Origin: Pseudomonadota bacterium | Lineage (GTDB): Bacteria; Pseudomonadota; Gammaproteobacteria; Burkholderiales; Rhodocyclaceae | Assembly (NCBI GenBank): GCA_963205435.1 | Contig: CAUJIV010000099.1 | Span: 1-64,000, forward strand | DNA: 64,000 bases | Direction: 5' to 3' | Part shown: positions 16,219 to 27,768 of the stretch, piece after piece | How positions within the stretch are numbered: the first letter of the stretch is position 1 | Layout: each line of letters starts with the position of its first letter | Made by a program: the position numbers and the translations under genes | The notes under the pieces: generated by a model | Database searches by the model: none | Seen by the model: only the letters and a program-made list of their open reading frames with translations | Told to the model about the DNA's origin: nothing

Positions 16219-16502
16219 TGCCTGCCTGTCAGGGACGCCGGGTCGGAGAGGCGGCCAGCCGGCGGGCGTCGCGGGGCGGGCGCGGCAAGGGTGGGTGGGC
16301 AAGGGGGGCGGGAAGAGCCGGCCCGGCAGGATTGCGCCGGCGCGAACAGTTTGCTGGAGAATTCAATCGATTCGCCTTCGTTCTGGCCGTCGCGGCCGCG
16401 GTGGGGACCGGGCTTGAGGCTAATGGAACTTGCCGGCGCAGTCAATTCCGCGCAAGCGCGTCAGGCCGCGGCCCGTGGCCGCCGCGGCGCGTCCCGGCCC
16501 TG
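16219..16502. other. Intergenic region between the kinase gene and htpG promoter
   Basis: Apart from the sigma-32 promoter at its right end I see no gene, RNA or repeat in this divergent intergenic stretch. It must hold the kinase promoter, which is not obvious. Confidence 0.4.
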
Positions 16503-16531
16503 CTTGAAATCCGCCCGAGCCGACCCAATAT
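16503..16531 (+). promoter_or_regulatory. Sigma-32 (heat-shock) promoter of htpG
   Basis: CTTGAAA, a 14-base spacer and CCCAATAT match the sigma-32 consensus (CTTGAAA-N13/14-CCCCATNT) with one clear difference. Transcription would start near 16538, about 20 bp before the htpG start, giving a short leader with GGAG. Confidence 0.85.
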
Positions 16532-16558
16532 CGGAAGCGCTCAACCGGAGACCGAACC

Positions 16559-18466
<1,908 letters not shown>

Positions 18467-18467
18467 C

Positions 18468-18483
18468 GGCGGCAGGCGCCGCC
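18468..18483. terminator. Hairpin between convergent htpG and suhB
   Basis: GGCGGC-AGGC-GCCGCC forms a 6-bp GC stem just after the htpG stop. No T-run follows, so it may only be a barrier or a Rho-dependent end. Confidence 0.35.
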
Positions 18484-18496
18484 ACCGCGCTGCGGA

Positions 18497-19294
18497 TCAA
18501 GCCCTCAGGCTGGCGTTGAGGTGCGGCGCGATGATCTGCAGCAGTTGGGCGAAGACCTTCGGATTGCCGCCGACGATGTTGCCGCTTGCCAGGTAGTTCG
18601 GCTCGCCGCTGAGATCGCCGACGAGGCCGCCGGCCTCGCTGATGAGCAGGGCGCCGGCCGCCATGTCCCAGGGCGAGAGGCCGAGTTCCCAGAAGCCGTC
18701 GATGCGCCCGGCCGCCACCCAGGCCAGGTCGAGCGCCGCGGCGCCGGGGCGGCGAACGCCGGCCGTCTTCAGCATCATGTCGCGGAAGATGCCGAGATAG
18801 GCATCGACATGCTCGAAATAGCGGAAGGGAAAGCCGGTGCCGATCAGCGCCTCGTTCATCTTCGCCCGCTTGCTGACGCGGATGCGGCGCTCGTTGAGAA
18901 AGGCGCCGGCGCCGCGGCTGGCGGTGAACAGCTCGTTGCGGTTGCTGTCGTAGATCACCGCGTGCTGCAGCACGCCCTTGTGCTGCAGGGCGATCGAGAC
19001 GCAGTACTGCGGCAGACCGTGGATGAAGTTGGTGGTGCCGTCGAGCGGGTCGATGATCCAGACATGCTCGGATTCGCCGGAGGCGCCCGACTCCTCTGCT
19101 AGAATCGCGTGGTCCGGATACGCCTCCTTCAGCACCTCGATGATGGCCGCCTCGGCGGCCTGGTCCACCTCGGTGACGAAATCCTTGTCGCGCTTGGCGC
19201 TGACCTTGACCAGATCGACGTCGCGCGCGGCGCGGTTGATGATGCCGCCGGCGCGCCGCGCCGCCTTGACGGCGATGTTGAGTGTCGGATGCAT
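18497..19294 (-). CDS. suhB: Inositol-1-monophosphatase SuhB
   Basis: The 265-residue protein starts [23 protein letters not shown]. It has the metal-binding motifs of the FIG superfamily: LAEESG, the signature [17 protein letters not shown], and the C-terminal [17 protein letters not shown]. It dephosphorylates inositol monophosphate; in E. coli SuhB is also part of the rRNA antitermination complex, and its size and motifs suit that orthologue. The longer ORF in the track runs through trmJ in antisense and is rejected. It diverges from trmJ with only 42 bp between starts. Confidence 0.93.
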   Translation of the reverse strand: MHPTLNIAVKAARRAGGIINRAARDVDLVKVSAKRDKDFVTEVDQAAEAAIIEVLKEAYPDHAILAEESGASGESEHVWIIDPLDGTTNFIHGLPQYCVSIALQHKGVLQHAVIYDSNRNELFTASRGAGAFLNERRIRVSKRAKMNEALIGTGFPFRYFEHVDAYLGIFRDMMLKTAGVRRPGAAALDLAWVAAGRIDGFWELGLSPWDMAAGALLISEAGGLVGDLSGEPNYLASGNIVGGNPKVFAQLLQIIAPHLNASLRA

Positions 19295-19336
19295 GGCTGT
19301 CCGCCGCAGTGCGCGCAACGAAAGGCGGCATTGTAT

Positions 19337-20068
19337 ATGAACGGCCGACTCGACCGCATCCGCATCGTCCTCGCGCGCACCAGCCATCCCGGCAATGTCG
19401 GCGCCGCCGCGCGGGCGATGAAGACGATGGGCCTGTCGCAGCTGTGGCTGGTGCAGCCGCCGGCCGACGACGCCGGCGTGGCGCGGGCGCGCGCCGCCGG
19501 CGCCGACGACATCCTGGACGCCGCCCGCGTCTGCCGGCGGCTGGAGGAGGCTCTCTCCGGCACGGCATTCGCCGTGGCGCTGACGACGCGCAGGCGCGAG
19601 CCGCTGCCGCCGCCGTCCTGGATGCGCGAGGCGGCGCCGCGCCTGGTCGCCGCGGCGGCGCAGGGCGAGGTCGCCCTGGTGTTCGGCAACGAACAGGCCG
19701 GTTTGTCGAACGAGGAGGCCGCCTTGTGCCGCCTGCCGGTGATGATCCCGGCCAATCCGGCGTATTCCTCGCTCAATCTCGGCGCCGCCGTGCAGGTGGC
19801 GTGCTACGAGCTGCGCCTCGCCGCGCTCGAGCCCGGCCTGCCGCCGGCGCCGGACAACCCGCCGGCCACTTTCGAGGAAATCCGCCATTTCTACGAGCAC
19901 CTCGAGAAGGCCGTGACGCGGACCGGCTTTCTCGATCCGGCGCACCCCAAGCGCCTGATGCCTCGCCTGCGCCGCCTGTTCGACCGCGTCGATCTCGAGC
20001 GCGACGAGGTCAGCCTGTTGCGCGGCATGCTGAAGACCTTCCTGAAGCCGTGGGAAAAAGTTGACTGA
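19337..20068 (+). CDS. trmJ: tRNA (cytidine/uridine-2'-O-)-methyltransferase TrmJ
   Basis: A 243-residue SPOUT-family methyltransferase. [33 protein letters not shown] is motif 1, [14 protein letters not shown] motif 2, and [15 protein letters not shown] motif 3, which forms the knotted SAM site. It methylates the 2'-OH of nucleotide 32 in several tRNAs. The ATG at 19337 matches the conserved start; the track start is too long. It is immediately upstream of cysE, as in many betaproteobacteria, and its last codons overlap a promoter-like -35 box. Confidence 0.94.
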   Translation: MNGRLDRIRIVLARTSHPGNVGAAARAMKTMGLSQLWLVQPPADDAGVARARAAGADDILDAARVCRRLEEALSGTAFAVALTTRRREPLPPPSWMREAAPRLVAAAAQGEVALVFGNEQAGLSNEEAALCRLPVMIPANPAYSSLNLGAAVQVACYELRLAALEPGLPPAPDNPPATFEEIRHFYEHLEKAVTRTGFLDPAHPKRLMPRLRRLFDRVDLERDEVSLLRGMLKTFLKPWEKVD

Positions 20069-20090
20069 AACCGAGGGTTTTTAATAATAT
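20061..20090 (+). promoter_or_regulatory. Candidate sigma-70 promoter of cysE
   Basis: TTGACT (20061-20066), an 18-base spacer and TAATAT (20085-20090). The -35 lies in the last trmJ codons (GTT GAC TGA). The same words recur upstream of iscR. Confidence 0.55.
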
Positions 20091-20245
20091 TTCAGCACTT
20101 GCTGATGGAGCAGGGCGGTTTCTTGGTGGTCGCCCGGCGGTGCCGGCTTCGATTGCCGTCATGTGCCTTGCCGGCGCCGCTGCGCTTCAGCCTGCAAGCG
20201 GCGCGATGCCATCGCGCCGACGTGAAGATGAATGGGACCCGTATG

Positions 20246-20998
20246 ATGTTCAGCCGACTGCGTGAAGACATCGCCTGCGTTTTCGACCGCGATCCCGCCG
20301 CCCGCAACACCTGGGAGGTGCTGACCTGCTATCCCGGCCTGCATGCGCTGGTCCTGCACAGGCTGTCGCACCGCTTGTGGTCGCACCGCCTCAAATGGCT
20401 GGCCCGGCTGACTTCGCACTTTGCCCGCTGGTTGACCGGCATCGAGATCCACCCCGGCGCGACGATCGGCCGACGCTTCTTCATCGACCACGGCATGGGC
20501 GTCGTCATCGGCGAGACGGCGGTGATCGAGGATGATTGCACCCTCTACCACGGCGTCACGCTCGGCGGCACCTCCTGGCACAAGGGCAAGCGCCACCCGA
20601 CACTGGGCCGCGGCGTGGTGATCGGCGCCGGCGCCAAGGTGCTCGGCCCCATCACCCTCGGCGAGGGCGCCAAGGTCGGCTCGAATGCCGTCGTCGTGCG
20701 CGATGTCCCCGCGCATGCGACCGCCGTCGGCATCCCGGCCCGCATCATCGAGGATCGCAGCGAGATCGCGCGCGAGATCAAGGCAGGCCAGATGGGCTTC
20801 TCGGCCTATGCCGTGACGCACAGCGAGGATGACCCGCTCGTCAAGGCCATTCACGGCTTGCTCGATCATGCCGTCGCAACCGATCAGAGATTGGACAACC
20901 TCCTGAAGTGCCTTGAGATATCAGGCTTGTGCAAGGCTGACGAGCTGGCCGGCTCAGACCAGTTTGACCCTCAGTACCTGAGTAAAATAGTTGACTAA
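20246..20998 (+). CDS. cysE: Serine O-acetyltransferase CysE
   Basis: The protein (about 250 residues from [21 protein letters not shown]) has the N-terminal SATase helices, then left-handed beta-helix hexapeptide repeats: [69 protein letters not shown]. The catalytic histidines lie in DHGMG and YHGVTLGG. It makes O-acetylserine from serine and acetyl-CoA, the committed step of cysteine synthesis. ATG 20243 is an equal alternative start. It precedes iscR on the same strand, a layout that couples cysteine supply to Fe-S assembly. The last codons and stop overlap the iscR promoter and its repeat. Confidence 0.94.
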   Translation: MFSRLREDIACVFDRDPAARNTWEVLTCYPGLHALVLHRLSHRLWSHRLKWLARLTSHFARWLTGIEIHPGATIGRRFFIDHGMGVVIGETAVIEDDCTLYHGVTLGGTSWHKGKRHPTLGRGVVIGAGAKVLGPITLGEGAKVGSNAVVVRDVPAHATAVGIPARIIEDRSEIAREIKAGQMGFSAYAVTHSEDDPLVKAIHGLLDHAVATDQRLDNLLKCLEISGLCKADELAGSDQFDPQYLSKIVD

Positions 20999-21031
20999 AT
21001 AGTTGACTGAACTGATCAGGATTCGTATAGT
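20985..21031 (+). promoter_or_regulatory. iscR promoter with tandem IscR-like operator
   Basis: Two perfect 12-bp direct repeats AAATAGTTGACT (20985-20996, 20997-21008) make an IscR type-1-like site: ATAGTTGACT-AAA-TAGTTGACT resembles the E. coli consensus with a one-base shorter centre. The second copy carries a -35 TTGACT (21003-21008), then a 17-base spacer and -10 TATAGT (21026-21031). The first copy contains the cysE stop. Holo-IscR binding here would block the promoter. Sequence match is direct; regulation is inferred. Confidence 0.75.
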
Positions 21032-21053
21032 CGACAAAAACGTTCAGGTATTA

Positions 21054-21073
21054 GGTGCGAAAGCGCCTTTTTT
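21054..21073 (+). terminator. Terminator-like hairpin in the iscR leader
   Basis: GGTGC-GAAA-GCGCC followed by TTTTTT is a short intrinsic-terminator shape, placed between the predicted iscR transcription start and the ATG at 21089. It could end cysE read-through or attenuate the isc transcript. Confidence 0.5.
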
Positions 21074-21088
21074 GCTGAGGAACAAACC

Positions 21089-21568
21089 ATGAGACTGACT
21101 ACCAAAGGCCGTTTTGCCGTGACGGCGATGATCGATCTGGCCCAGCGCCAGGGCAACGGGCCGGTGACCCTGGCCGGCATCAGCGAGCGGCAGAAGATCT
21201 CGCTGTCCTATCTCGAGCAACTCTTTGGCAAGCTGCGCCGCCACCAGATCGTCTCCAGCGTTCGCGGACCGGGCGGCGGCTACCGACTGGCGCGCGACAT
21301 GCAGGCAGTCAGCGTCGCCGACATCATCACCGCGGTGGACGAGCCGCTCGATGCCACCCGCTGCGGCGGTCGCGAGAACTGCGAGAACGACCAGCGCTGC
21401 ATGACCCACGACCTGTGGACCAACCTCAACAAATGCATGCACGAGTACCTCGCCTCGGTCAGCCTGCACGACCTGGTGAACCAGCCCAAGGCGAAGGCGG
21501 TGGCGGCGACCATCAGCGTCGACGAGCGCCTCGGCGGCAAGCGACGCGACACGGTGGCGCTGGCCTGA
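21089..21568 (+). CDS. iscR: Fe-S cluster regulator IscR
   Basis: The 159-residue Rrf2-family repressor has the winged-helix N-terminus MRLTTKGRFAVTAMIDLA and recognition region ISLSYLEQLFGKLRRHQIVSSVRGPGGGYRLA. The cluster ligands sit in RCGGRENCENDQRCMTH, the C-x5-C-x5-C-x2-H pattern of IscR. Holo-IscR represses the isc operon and apo-IscR binds type-2 sites. It heads the isc operon, with an IscR-like repeat over its own promoter. RBS GAGG lies upstream. Confidence 0.96.
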   Translation: MRLTTKGRFAVTAMIDLAQRQGNGPVTLAGISERQKISLSYLEQLFGKLRRHQIVSSVRGPGGGYRLARDMQAVSVADIITAVDEPLDATRCGGRENCENDQRCMTHDLWTNLNKCMHEYLASVSLHDLVNQPKAKAVAATISVDERLGGKRRDTVALA

Positions 21569-21579
21569 GCACCCGCGAG

Positions 21580-22737
21580 ATGTTCGCCCCGGCCTACCTC
21601 GACCACAACGCCACCACGCCGCTCGATCCGGGCGTGCTGGAAGCGATGCTGCCGTACCTGAAGGAGCGCCACGGCAACCCGTCGAGCCGGCACGAATACG
21701 GCCGCGCCGCGCGCGCGGCGGTCGATGCGGCGCGCGAGCAGGTGGCGGCGGCGCTGGGGGCGCATCCGAGCGAAGTCATCTTCACCGGCAGCGGCTCGGA
21801 AGCCAACAATCTGTTCATCAAGGGTGCTGCCGCCTGCCTCGAGCCGGGCGTCGTCGCGGTGTCCGCCGTCGAGCACCCCTGCGTGCGCGAGCCGGCGCGC
21901 GACCTGCAGCGCCTCGGCTGGCAGACGCAGGAAATCGCGGTCGACGCCCAAGGCCGCATCGACGCCGCCGGCTACGCCGCCGTGCTGGCGCAGCCGGCGC
22001 GCATCGTCTCGGTGATGCTGGCCAACAACGAGACCGGCGTGCTGCAGGACGTGCCGGCCCTGGCGCGGCAGGCGCGCGACGCCGGCGCCTGGTTCCACAG
22101 CGACGCCGTGCAGGCGCTCGGCAAGGTGGCCATCGATTTCCGCGTCCTCAACGCCGCCGGCGTGAATGCCCTGACCGTCTCGGCGCACAAGCTCTACGGA
22201 CCCAAGGGCGCGGCGGCGCTGTTGCTGGACAAGCGCGTCGAGCTGAAGGCGCTGATCTCGGGCGGCGGCCAGGAGCGCAACCTGCGTTCGGGCACCGAGA
22301 ACGTGGCGGCCATCGTCGGCTTCGGCGCCGCCTGCGAACTGGCGGTTGCGCGGCTGGAGGCCGATGCGGCGCGCCTCGAAGATCTGCGCTGCCAGCTGGA
22401 ATCTGGCCTGGCGGCGACCGGCGCCACCGTCTTCGGCGCCGGCGCGCCGCGGCTGCCGAATACCAGCTTTTTCGCGCTGGCCGGCATCGACGGCGAGACC
22501 CTCGTCGCCCAGCTCGATCGCGCCGGCTACGCCATCGCCAGCGGCTCGGCCTGCTCGAGCGTCTCGCCCGAGCCCTCGCACGCCCTGCTGGCGATGGGCG
22601 TCGAACCGGCGCTGGCCAAGGGGGCGCTGCGCGTGTCGTTCGGCCGCGGCAATTCGGCCGAGGACGTCGCCGGCTTCCTGCGCGCCCTCGCGGCGACCGT
22701 CGACAGACTGAAAAACATGGCTGCCCTGGCGGCCTGA
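21580..22737 (+). CDS. Cysteine desulfurase, NifS/IscS family (second copy in the operon)
   Basis: The 385-residue PLP enzyme begins AYLDHNATTPLDPGVLEAM. It has the PLP lysine in SAHKLYGPKGAAALL, the NNETGVLQD loop, and the catalytic cysteine in ASGSACSSVSPEPSHAL. The SCSSG-like loop and length resemble NifS-type class I enzymes more than the adjacent IscS. It lies between iscR and iscS, so two desulfurases are made from one operon. It transfers sulfur from cysteine to scaffold proteins; the division of labour with IscS is not known. The start ATG 21580 follows GAGA only weakly. Confidence 0.9.
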   Translation: MFAPAYLDHNATTPLDPGVLEAMLPYLKERHGNPSSRHEYGRAARAAVDAAREQVAAALGAHPSEVIFTGSGSEANNLFIKGAAACLEPGVVAVSAVEHPCVREPARDLQRLGWQTQEIAVDAQGRIDAAGYAAVLAQPARIVSVMLANNETGVLQDVPALARQARDAGAWFHSDAVQALGKVAIDFRVLNAAGVNALTVSAHKLYGPKGAAALLLDKRVELKALISGGGQERNLRSGTENVAAIVGFGAACELAVARLEADAARLEDLRCQLESGLAATGATVFGAGAPRLPNTSFFALAGIDGETLVAQLDRAGYAIASGSACSSVSPEPSHALLAMGVEPALAKGALRVSFGRGNSAEDVAGFLRALAATVDRLKNMAALAA

Positions 22738-22752
22738 ATCATGGAGAAAGCG

Positions 22753-23964
22753 ATGCTGAAACTGCCCATCTACCTCGACTATTCGGCAACGACCCCGGTC
22801 GACCCGCGCGTGGCGGAGAAGATGATCCCCTACTTGGTCGAAAAATTCGGCAATCCCGCCTCGCGCTCGCATGCCTACGGCTGGGAGGCGGAGAAGGCGG
22901 TCGAGGAAGCGCGCCAGCAGGTCGCCGCGCTGGTCGGCGCCGACGCCAGGGAAATCATCTGGACCTCCGGCGCCACCGAATCGAACAACCTCGCCATCAA
23001 GGGCGCCGCGACCTTCTATCAGAGCAAGGGCAAGCATCTCGTCACGGTGAAGACCGAGCACAAGGCGGTGCTCGACCCGATGCGCGAACTGGAGCGCCAG
23101 GGCTTCGAGGTGACCTACCTCGACCCGCGCGAGAACGGCCTGGTCGATCTCGCCGATTTCGAGGCGGCGCTGCGCCCCGACACTTCCTTCGCCTCGGTGA
23201 TGCTGGTGAACAATGAAATCGGCGTCATCCAGCCGATCGAGCAGATGGGCGAGATCTGCCGCAAGAAGGGCGTCATCTTCCACGTCGATGCGGCGCAGGC
23301 CACCGGCAAAGTCGTGATTGACCTGGCCAAGTGGAAGGTCGACCTGATGTCATTCTCCGCCCACAAGACTTACGGCCCGAAGGGCATCGGCGCGCTCTAT
23401 GTCAGGCGCAAGCCGCGCATCCGGCTGGAGGCGCAGATGCACGGCGGCGGCCACGAGCGCGGCCTGCGCTCGGGCACCCTGGCGACCCACCAGATCGCCG
23501 GCATGGGCGAGGCCTTCCGCATCGCGCGCGAGGAGATGGCGGCCGAGAACGAGCGCATCCGCATGCTGCGCGACCGCCTCTGGCAGGGCGTCTCCGGCAT
23601 GGAGCAGGTCTTCCTCAACGGCGACCTCGAGAGCCGCGTGCCGCACAACCTCAACATCAGCTTCGCCTATGTCGAGGGCGAGTCGCTGATGATGGCGATC
23701 AAGGACGTGGCGGTGTCCTCCGGCTCGGCCTGCACCTCGGCCAGCCTCGAGCCGTCCTATGTGCTGCGCGCGCTTGGTCGCCAGGACGAGCTGGCGCACA
23801 GCTCGATCCGCTTCAGCATCGGCCGCTTCACCACGATCGAGGAAATCGACTACACCGTTCAGCTCCTGCACCGGCAGATCGGCAAGCTGCGCCAGCTCTC
23901 GCCTCTGTGGGACATGTACAAGGAAGGCATCGACCTGAACAGCGTCCAGTGGGCGGCTCATTGA
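22753..23964 (+). CDS. iscS: Cysteine desulfurase IscS
   Basis: From ATG 22753 ([24 protein letters not shown]) the product has 403 residues, the same as E. coli IscS. GGAGAAAG precedes this start; an upstream ATG at 22741 gives four more residues. The PLP lysine is in [16 protein letters not shown], the catalytic loop is [21 protein letters not shown], and the C-terminal [15 protein letters not shown] is the IscU/partner contact region. It donates persulfide sulfur to IscU, and to tRNA thiolation enzymes. iscU follows after 12 bp. Confidence 0.96.
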   Translation: MLKLPIYLDYSATTPVDPRVAEKMIPYLVEKFGNPASRSHAYGWEAEKAVEEARQQVAALVGADAREIIWTSGATESNNLAIKGAATFYQSKGKHLVTVKTEHKAVLDPMRELERQGFEVTYLDPRENGLVDLADFEAALRPDTSFASVMLVNNEIGVIQPIEQMGEICRKKGVIFHVDAAQATGKVVIDLAKWKVDLMSFSAHKTYGPKGIGALYVRRKPRIRLEAQMHGGGHERGLRSGTLATHQIAGMGEAFRIAREEMAAENERIRMLRDRLWQGVSGMEQVFLNGDLESRVPHNLNISFAYVEGESLMMAIKDVAVSSGSACTSASLEPSYVLRALGRQDELAHSSIRFSIGRFTTIEEIDYTVQLLHRQIGKLRQLSPLWDMYKEGIDLNSVQWAAH

Positions 23965-23976
23965 GGAGAGGCGAAA

Positions 23977-24360
23977 ATGGCATACAGTGAAAAGGTTCTC
24001 GATCACTACGAAAATCCGCGCAACGTCGGCTCGTTCGACAAGGACGACGAGGCCGTCGGCACCGGCATGGTCGGCGCGCCGGCCTGCGGCGACGTCATGC
24101 GCCTGCAGATCAAGGTCAATGGCGAGGGCGTCATCGAGGACGCCAGGTTCAAGACCTACGGCTGCGGCTCGGCCATCGCCTCCAGCTCGCTCGTCACCGA
24201 GTGGATGAAGGGCAAGACGGTGGACCAGGCGCTGGAGATCAAGAACACCCACATCGCCGAGGAGCTGGCGCTGCCGCCGGTGAAGATCCATTGCTCGATC
24301 CTCGCCGAGGACGCCATCAAGGCGGCCGTCGCCGACTACAAGAAGAAGCACGACGCATAA
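23977..24360 (+). CDS. iscU: Fe-S cluster scaffold IscU
   Basis: The 127-residue scaffold has its three cluster cysteines in [21 protein letters not shown] and [12 protein letters not shown], plus the HscA-recognition motif LPPVKIHC. It assembles a [2Fe-2S] cluster from IscS sulfur. GAGGAGAGG precedes the ATG. Size and order match E. coli. Confidence 0.97.
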   Translation: MAYSEKVLDHYENPRNVGSFDKDDEAVGTGMVGAPACGDVMRLQIKVNGEGVIEDARFKTYGCGSAIASSSLVTEWMKGKTVDQALEIKNTHIAEELALPPVKIHCSILAEDAIKAAVADYKKKHDA

Positions 24361-24377
24361 CGGGAAAGGGAAGCGGC

Positions 24378-24701
24378 ATGTCGATCACATTGAGCGAAAA
24401 CGCGGCGAAGCACGTCGCCAACTTCATCACCAAGCGCGGCAAGGGCGTCGGCGTGCGCATCGGCGTCAAGACGGCCGGTTGCTCGGGCATGTCCTACAAG
24501 CTGGAGTTCGCCGACGAGGCGGCGCCGGAGGATGTCGTCTTCGAGAGCCGCGGCGTCAAGGTCCTGGTGGACCCGAAGAGCCTGCCTTATGTGGACGGCA
24601 CCGAGCTGGATTACGCCCGCGAAGGCCTCAACGAGGGCTTCAGGTTCAACAATCCCAACGTCAAGGACCAGTGCGGCTGCGGCGAAAGTTTCAACGTCTG
24701 A
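24378..24701 (+). CDS. iscA: A-type Fe-S carrier protein IscA
   Basis: A 107-residue A-type carrier ([17 protein letters not shown]) with the conserved cysteines in [16 protein letters not shown] and the C-terminal [11 protein letters not shown]. It is expected to accept or mature clusters for transfer to apoproteins. The ATG at 24378 is 15 bp after iscU with GGGAAGCGG upstream; the longer track ORF reads through iscU in another frame. Confidence 0.96.
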   Translation: MSITLSENAAKHVANFITKRGKGVGVRIGVKTAGCSGMSYKLEFADEAAPEDVVFESRGVKVLVDPKSLPYVDGTELDYAREGLNEGFRFNNPNVKDQCGCGESFNV

Positions 24702-24717
24702 ACGCCGCCGCGACCCG

Positions 24718-25257
24718 ATGACCCCGGACTTCAGCCAGGACTATTTCGCCCTGTTCGGCCTGCCGCGCGCCTACCGCCTCGACACCGCCCAGCTCGACCA
24801 GGCCTATCGCGACCTGCAGGGGCGCGTGCATCCGGACCGCCACGCCCATCTGCCCGAGTCCGAGCAGCGCCTGTCGATGGAGTGGGCGACGCGGGTCAAC
24901 GAAGCCTATCGCACGCTGAAGCAGCCGCTGGCGCGGGCGGGCTACCTGCTGCAGCTGGCCGGGGTCGCCGACGACCGCGAGAGCAACACGGCGATGCCGG
25001 CGGATTTTCTCATGGAGCAGCTGGAGTGGCGCGAGGCGGTGGCCGAGGCGCGCGCCGGCGGCGACCACCATGCCCTGGAGAAGCTGGTGCAGCGGCTCGA
25101 CCGGCATGCCGGAGGCATCCGCGGTGAACTGGAGCGCAAGCTGGACCTCGACCGGGATTACGCCGGCGCCGCCGACGTGCTGCGCCGCCTGATGTTCATC
25201 GACCGGCTGGAGCGCGAGATCGACGAGGCCTTCGAGGCGCTCGAGGAACAGGACTGA
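24718..25257 (+). CDS. hscB: Fe-S co-chaperone HscB (J-domain)
   Basis: The protein (about 179 residues, [16 protein letters not shown]) has an N-terminal J-domain with the HPD motif in [32 protein letters not shown]. The C-terminal helical domain ([18 protein letters not shown]) binds IscU. It stimulates the HscA ATPase and delivers IscU. Order iscA-hscB-hscA is standard; the ORF-track start lies inside iscA and is not used. Confidence 0.95.
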   Translation: MTPDFSQDYFALFGLPRAYRLDTAQLDQAYRDLQGRVHPDRHAHLPESEQRLSMEWATRVNEAYRTLKQPLARAGYLLQLAGVADDRESNTAMPADFLMEQLEWREAVAEARAGGDHHALEKLVQRLDRHAGGIRGELERKLDLDRDYAGAADVLRRLMFIDRLEREIDEAFEALEEQD

Positions 25258-25265
25258 AGGCGGCC

Positions 25266-27134
25266 ATGGCGCTTCTGCAGATTGCCGAGCCAGGCCAGTC
25301 GGCCGTCCCCCACCAGCACCGGCTGGCGGTCGGCATCGACCTCGGCACCACCAATTCGATCGTCGCCACCGTGCGCAACGGCATCGCCGTCGTGCTGCAG
25401 GACGAGGCCGGCAGGAGCATGCTGCCCTCGATCGTGCGCTACCGGGCGGACGGCATCGTCGAGGTCGGCCATGCCGCCCAGGCCAGGCAGGCCCTCGATC
25501 CGCGCAACACCATCGTCTCGGTGAAGCGCTTCATGGGGCGCGGCCTCAAGGACGTCGCCCACATCGAGACGGTGCCCTACGATTTCGTCGACAGCGAGGG
25601 CATGGTGCGCCTGCGCACCGTCGCCGGCGTCAAGAGCCCGGTCGAGGTGTCGGCCGAGATCCTGCGCGCGCTGCGCCAGCGCGCCGAGGCCAGCCTTGGC
25701 GGCGAGCTGGTCGGCGCCGTCATCACCGTGCCGGCCTATTTCGACGATGCCCAGCGCCAGGCGACCAAGGATGCCGCCCGGCTGGCCGGCCTCAACGTGC
25801 TGCGGCTGCTCAACGAGCCGACAGCGGCGGCCATCGCCTACGGCCTCGACAACGCCTCGGAAGGCGTCTATGCCGTCTTCGACCTAGGCGGCGGCACCTT
25901 CGACATCTCCATCCTCAGGCTGTCGCGTGGCGTCTTCGAGGTGCTCGCCACCAACGGCGACGCCTCGCTCGGCGGCGACGACTTCGACCATCGCGTTTAT
26001 TGCTGGATGATCGACGAGGCGAAGATCCGCTTCCCCAGCATCGAGGACACGCGCCGCCTGCTGCTCAAGGCGCGCGAGGCCAAGGAGATGCTGACCGGCC
26101 ACGAGGAGGCGCCGGTGCACGCCGTGCTGGCCACCGGCGACAGCGTGGATCTGACCCTGCGCGCCGACACGTTCGCCGGCATCACGCGGACGCTCGTCTC
26201 GAAGACGCTGGCGCCGACGCGCAAGGCGCTGCGCGACGCCGGCCTGACGGTAGCCGACATCAAGGGCGTGGTGATGGTCGGCGGCGCGACGCGAATGCCG
26301 CAGGTCCAGCGCGCCGTCGCCGAGTTTTTCGGCCAGGAACCGCTGACCAACCTCGATCCGGACAAGGTGGTGGCGCTGGGCGCCGCGACGCAGGCCAACG
26401 TGCTGGCCGGCAACCGCGCCGGCGCCGACGACTGGCTGCTGCTCGACGTCATCCCGCTCTCGCTCGGCATGGAGACGATGGGCGGCCTGGTCGAGAAGGT
26501 GATCCCGCGCAACGCCACGATTCCGGTGGCCAAGGCGCAGGACTTCACCACCTTCAAGGACGGCCAGACGGCGATGAGCTTCCACGTTGTGCAGGGCGAG
26601 CGCGAGATGGCCGGCGACTGCCGCTCGCTGGCCCGCTTCGAGCTGCGCGGCATCCCGCCGATGGTCGCCGGCGCGGCGCGCATCCGCGTCACCTTCCAGG
26701 TTGACGCCGACGGCCTGCTCTCCGTCTCGGCGCGCGAGATGACTTCCGGCGTCGAGGCGTCGATCGCCGTCAAGCCCTCCTACGGCCTCACCGACAGCGA
26801 GATCGCCGGCATGCTGAAGGACTCGCTCGAGCACATCGCCGATGACGTCCAGGCGCGCAGCCTGCGCGAGCAGCAGGTCGAGGCGCAGCGCCTGCTCGAA
26901 TCGGTCGAGGCGGCGCTGGCGGCCGACGGCCAGTTGCTGCGCCCCGACGAGCGCGCCGACATCGCGGAGGAGATCGCCGTGCTGCGCCAGCGCATCGGCG
27001 GCAGCGATGCGCGCGCCATCAAGGCCGCCATCGATTCACTCAACGCCGCCACCCAGGACTTCGCCGCCCGCCGCATGGACCAGAGCGTGCGCCGGGTGCT
27101 GTCCGGCCAGAAGGTCATCGATCTCAAGCTATGA
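25266..27134 (+). CDS. hscA: Fe-S chaperone HscA (Hsp70 family)
   Basis: A 622-residue Hsp70 with the three family signatures: [34 protein letters not shown] and [17 protein letters not shown]. The N-terminal extension, lack of a DnaK-style acidic tail and position mark it as HscA. It uses ATP to release the cluster from IscU, recognising its LPPVK motif. Its stop overlaps the fdx start (ATGA), suggesting coupled translation. Confidence 0.97.
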   Translation: MALLQIAEPGQSAVPHQHRLAVGIDLGTTNSIVATVRNGIAVVLQDEAGRSMLPSIVRYRADGIVEVGHAAQARQALDPRNTIVSVKRFMGRGLKDVAHIETVPYDFVDSEGMVRLRTVAGVKSPVEVSAEILRALRQRAEASLGGELVGAVITVPAYFDDAQRQATKDAARLAGLNVLRLLNEPTAAAIAYGLDNASEGVYAVFDLGGGTFDISILRLSRGVFEVLATNGDASLGGDDFDHRVYCWMIDEAKIRFPSIEDTRRLLLKAREAKEMLTGHEEAPVHAVLATGDSVDLTLRADTFAGITRTLVSKTLAPTRKALRDAGLTVADIKGVVMVGGATRMPQVQRAVAEFFGQEPLTNLDPDKVVALGAATQANVLAGNRAGADDWLLLDVIPLSLGMETMGGLVEKVIPRNATIPVAKAQDFTTFKDGQTAMSFHVVQGEREMAGDCRSLARFELRGIPPMVAGAARIRVTFQVDADGLLSVSAREMTSGVEASIAVKPSYGLTDSEIAGMLKDSLEHIADDVQARSLREQQVEAQRLLESVEAALAADGQLLRPDERADIAEEIAVLRQRIGGSDARAIKAAIDSLNAATQDFAARRMDQSVRRVLSGQKVIDLKL

Positions 27135-27472
27135 CACGAATCATCGTCCTGCCGCATGCCGAACTGTGCCCCGACGGCACGGTGCTTGAAGTCGCCCCCG
27201 GCACCTCCATCCTCGACGGCCTGCTCGCCAATGGCATCGAGGTCGAACACGCCTGCGAGAAGTCCTGCGCCTGCACCACCTGCCACGTCATCGTGCGCGA
27301 AGGCTTCGAGTCGCTCGAGGAGGCCGAGGAGAAGGAGGAGGACATGCTCGACAAGGCCTGGGGCCTGGAACCCAATTCGCGCCTGTCCTGCCAGGCGCTG
27401 GTGACCGACACCCCGCTCACGGTCGAGATACCGAAGTACACCATCAACATGGTGAGCGAGGGCAAGAAGTAA
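27131..27472 (+). CDS. fdx: [2Fe-2S] ferredoxin of the isc system
   Basis: The 113-residue adrenodoxin-type ferredoxin has cluster ligands in [16 protein letters not shown] (C-x5-C-x2-C) and RLSCQAL. The acidic stretch [23 protein letters not shown] is the usual interaction helix. It supplies electrons for cluster assembly on IscU. It starts within the hscA stop. Confidence 0.97.
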   Translation: MTRIIVLPHAELCPDGTVLEVAPGTSILDGLLANGIEVEHACEKSCACTTCHVIVREGFESLEEAEEKEEDMLDKAWGLEPNSRLSCQALVTDTPLTVEIPKYTINMVSEGKK

Positions 27473-27524
27473 CGAGCAACGGCCGCCCGCCGACGGTGGC
27501 GGAGCGCGGCCCTGGAGGAGCGCC

Positions 27525-27719
27525 ATGAAGTGGACCGACGTCAGCGACATCGCCATCGAACTGGCCGACCGGCATCCCGAGGTGGATCCGCTCAGGCTGA
27601 ACTTCGTCGACCTGATGAAGCACGTGCAGGCCCTGCCCGGCTTCGACGACGATCCGAGCCGCTGCGGCGAGAAGATCCTCGAGGCCATCCAGGCCGCCTG
27701 GATCGAGGAGCGGGAGTGA
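27525..27719 (+). CDS. iscX: IscX protein (Fe-S assembly modulator)
   Basis: The 64-residue acidic protein (MKWTDVSDIAIELADRHPEVDPLRLNFVDLMKHVQALPGF, ending IQAAWIEERE) is a clear IscX. It binds IscS and may modulate iron delivery; it ends the isc operon. GGAGGAGCGCC precedes the ATG. Confidence 0.95.
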   Translation: MKWTDVSDIAIELADRHPEVDPLRLNFVDLMKHVQALPGFDDDPSRCGEKILEAIQAAWIEERE

Positions 27720-27768
27720 GCGCTGCCGCCGGCCGCCGGCCTGTGGGCGGCGCCCTGGCGGGGCGGCG

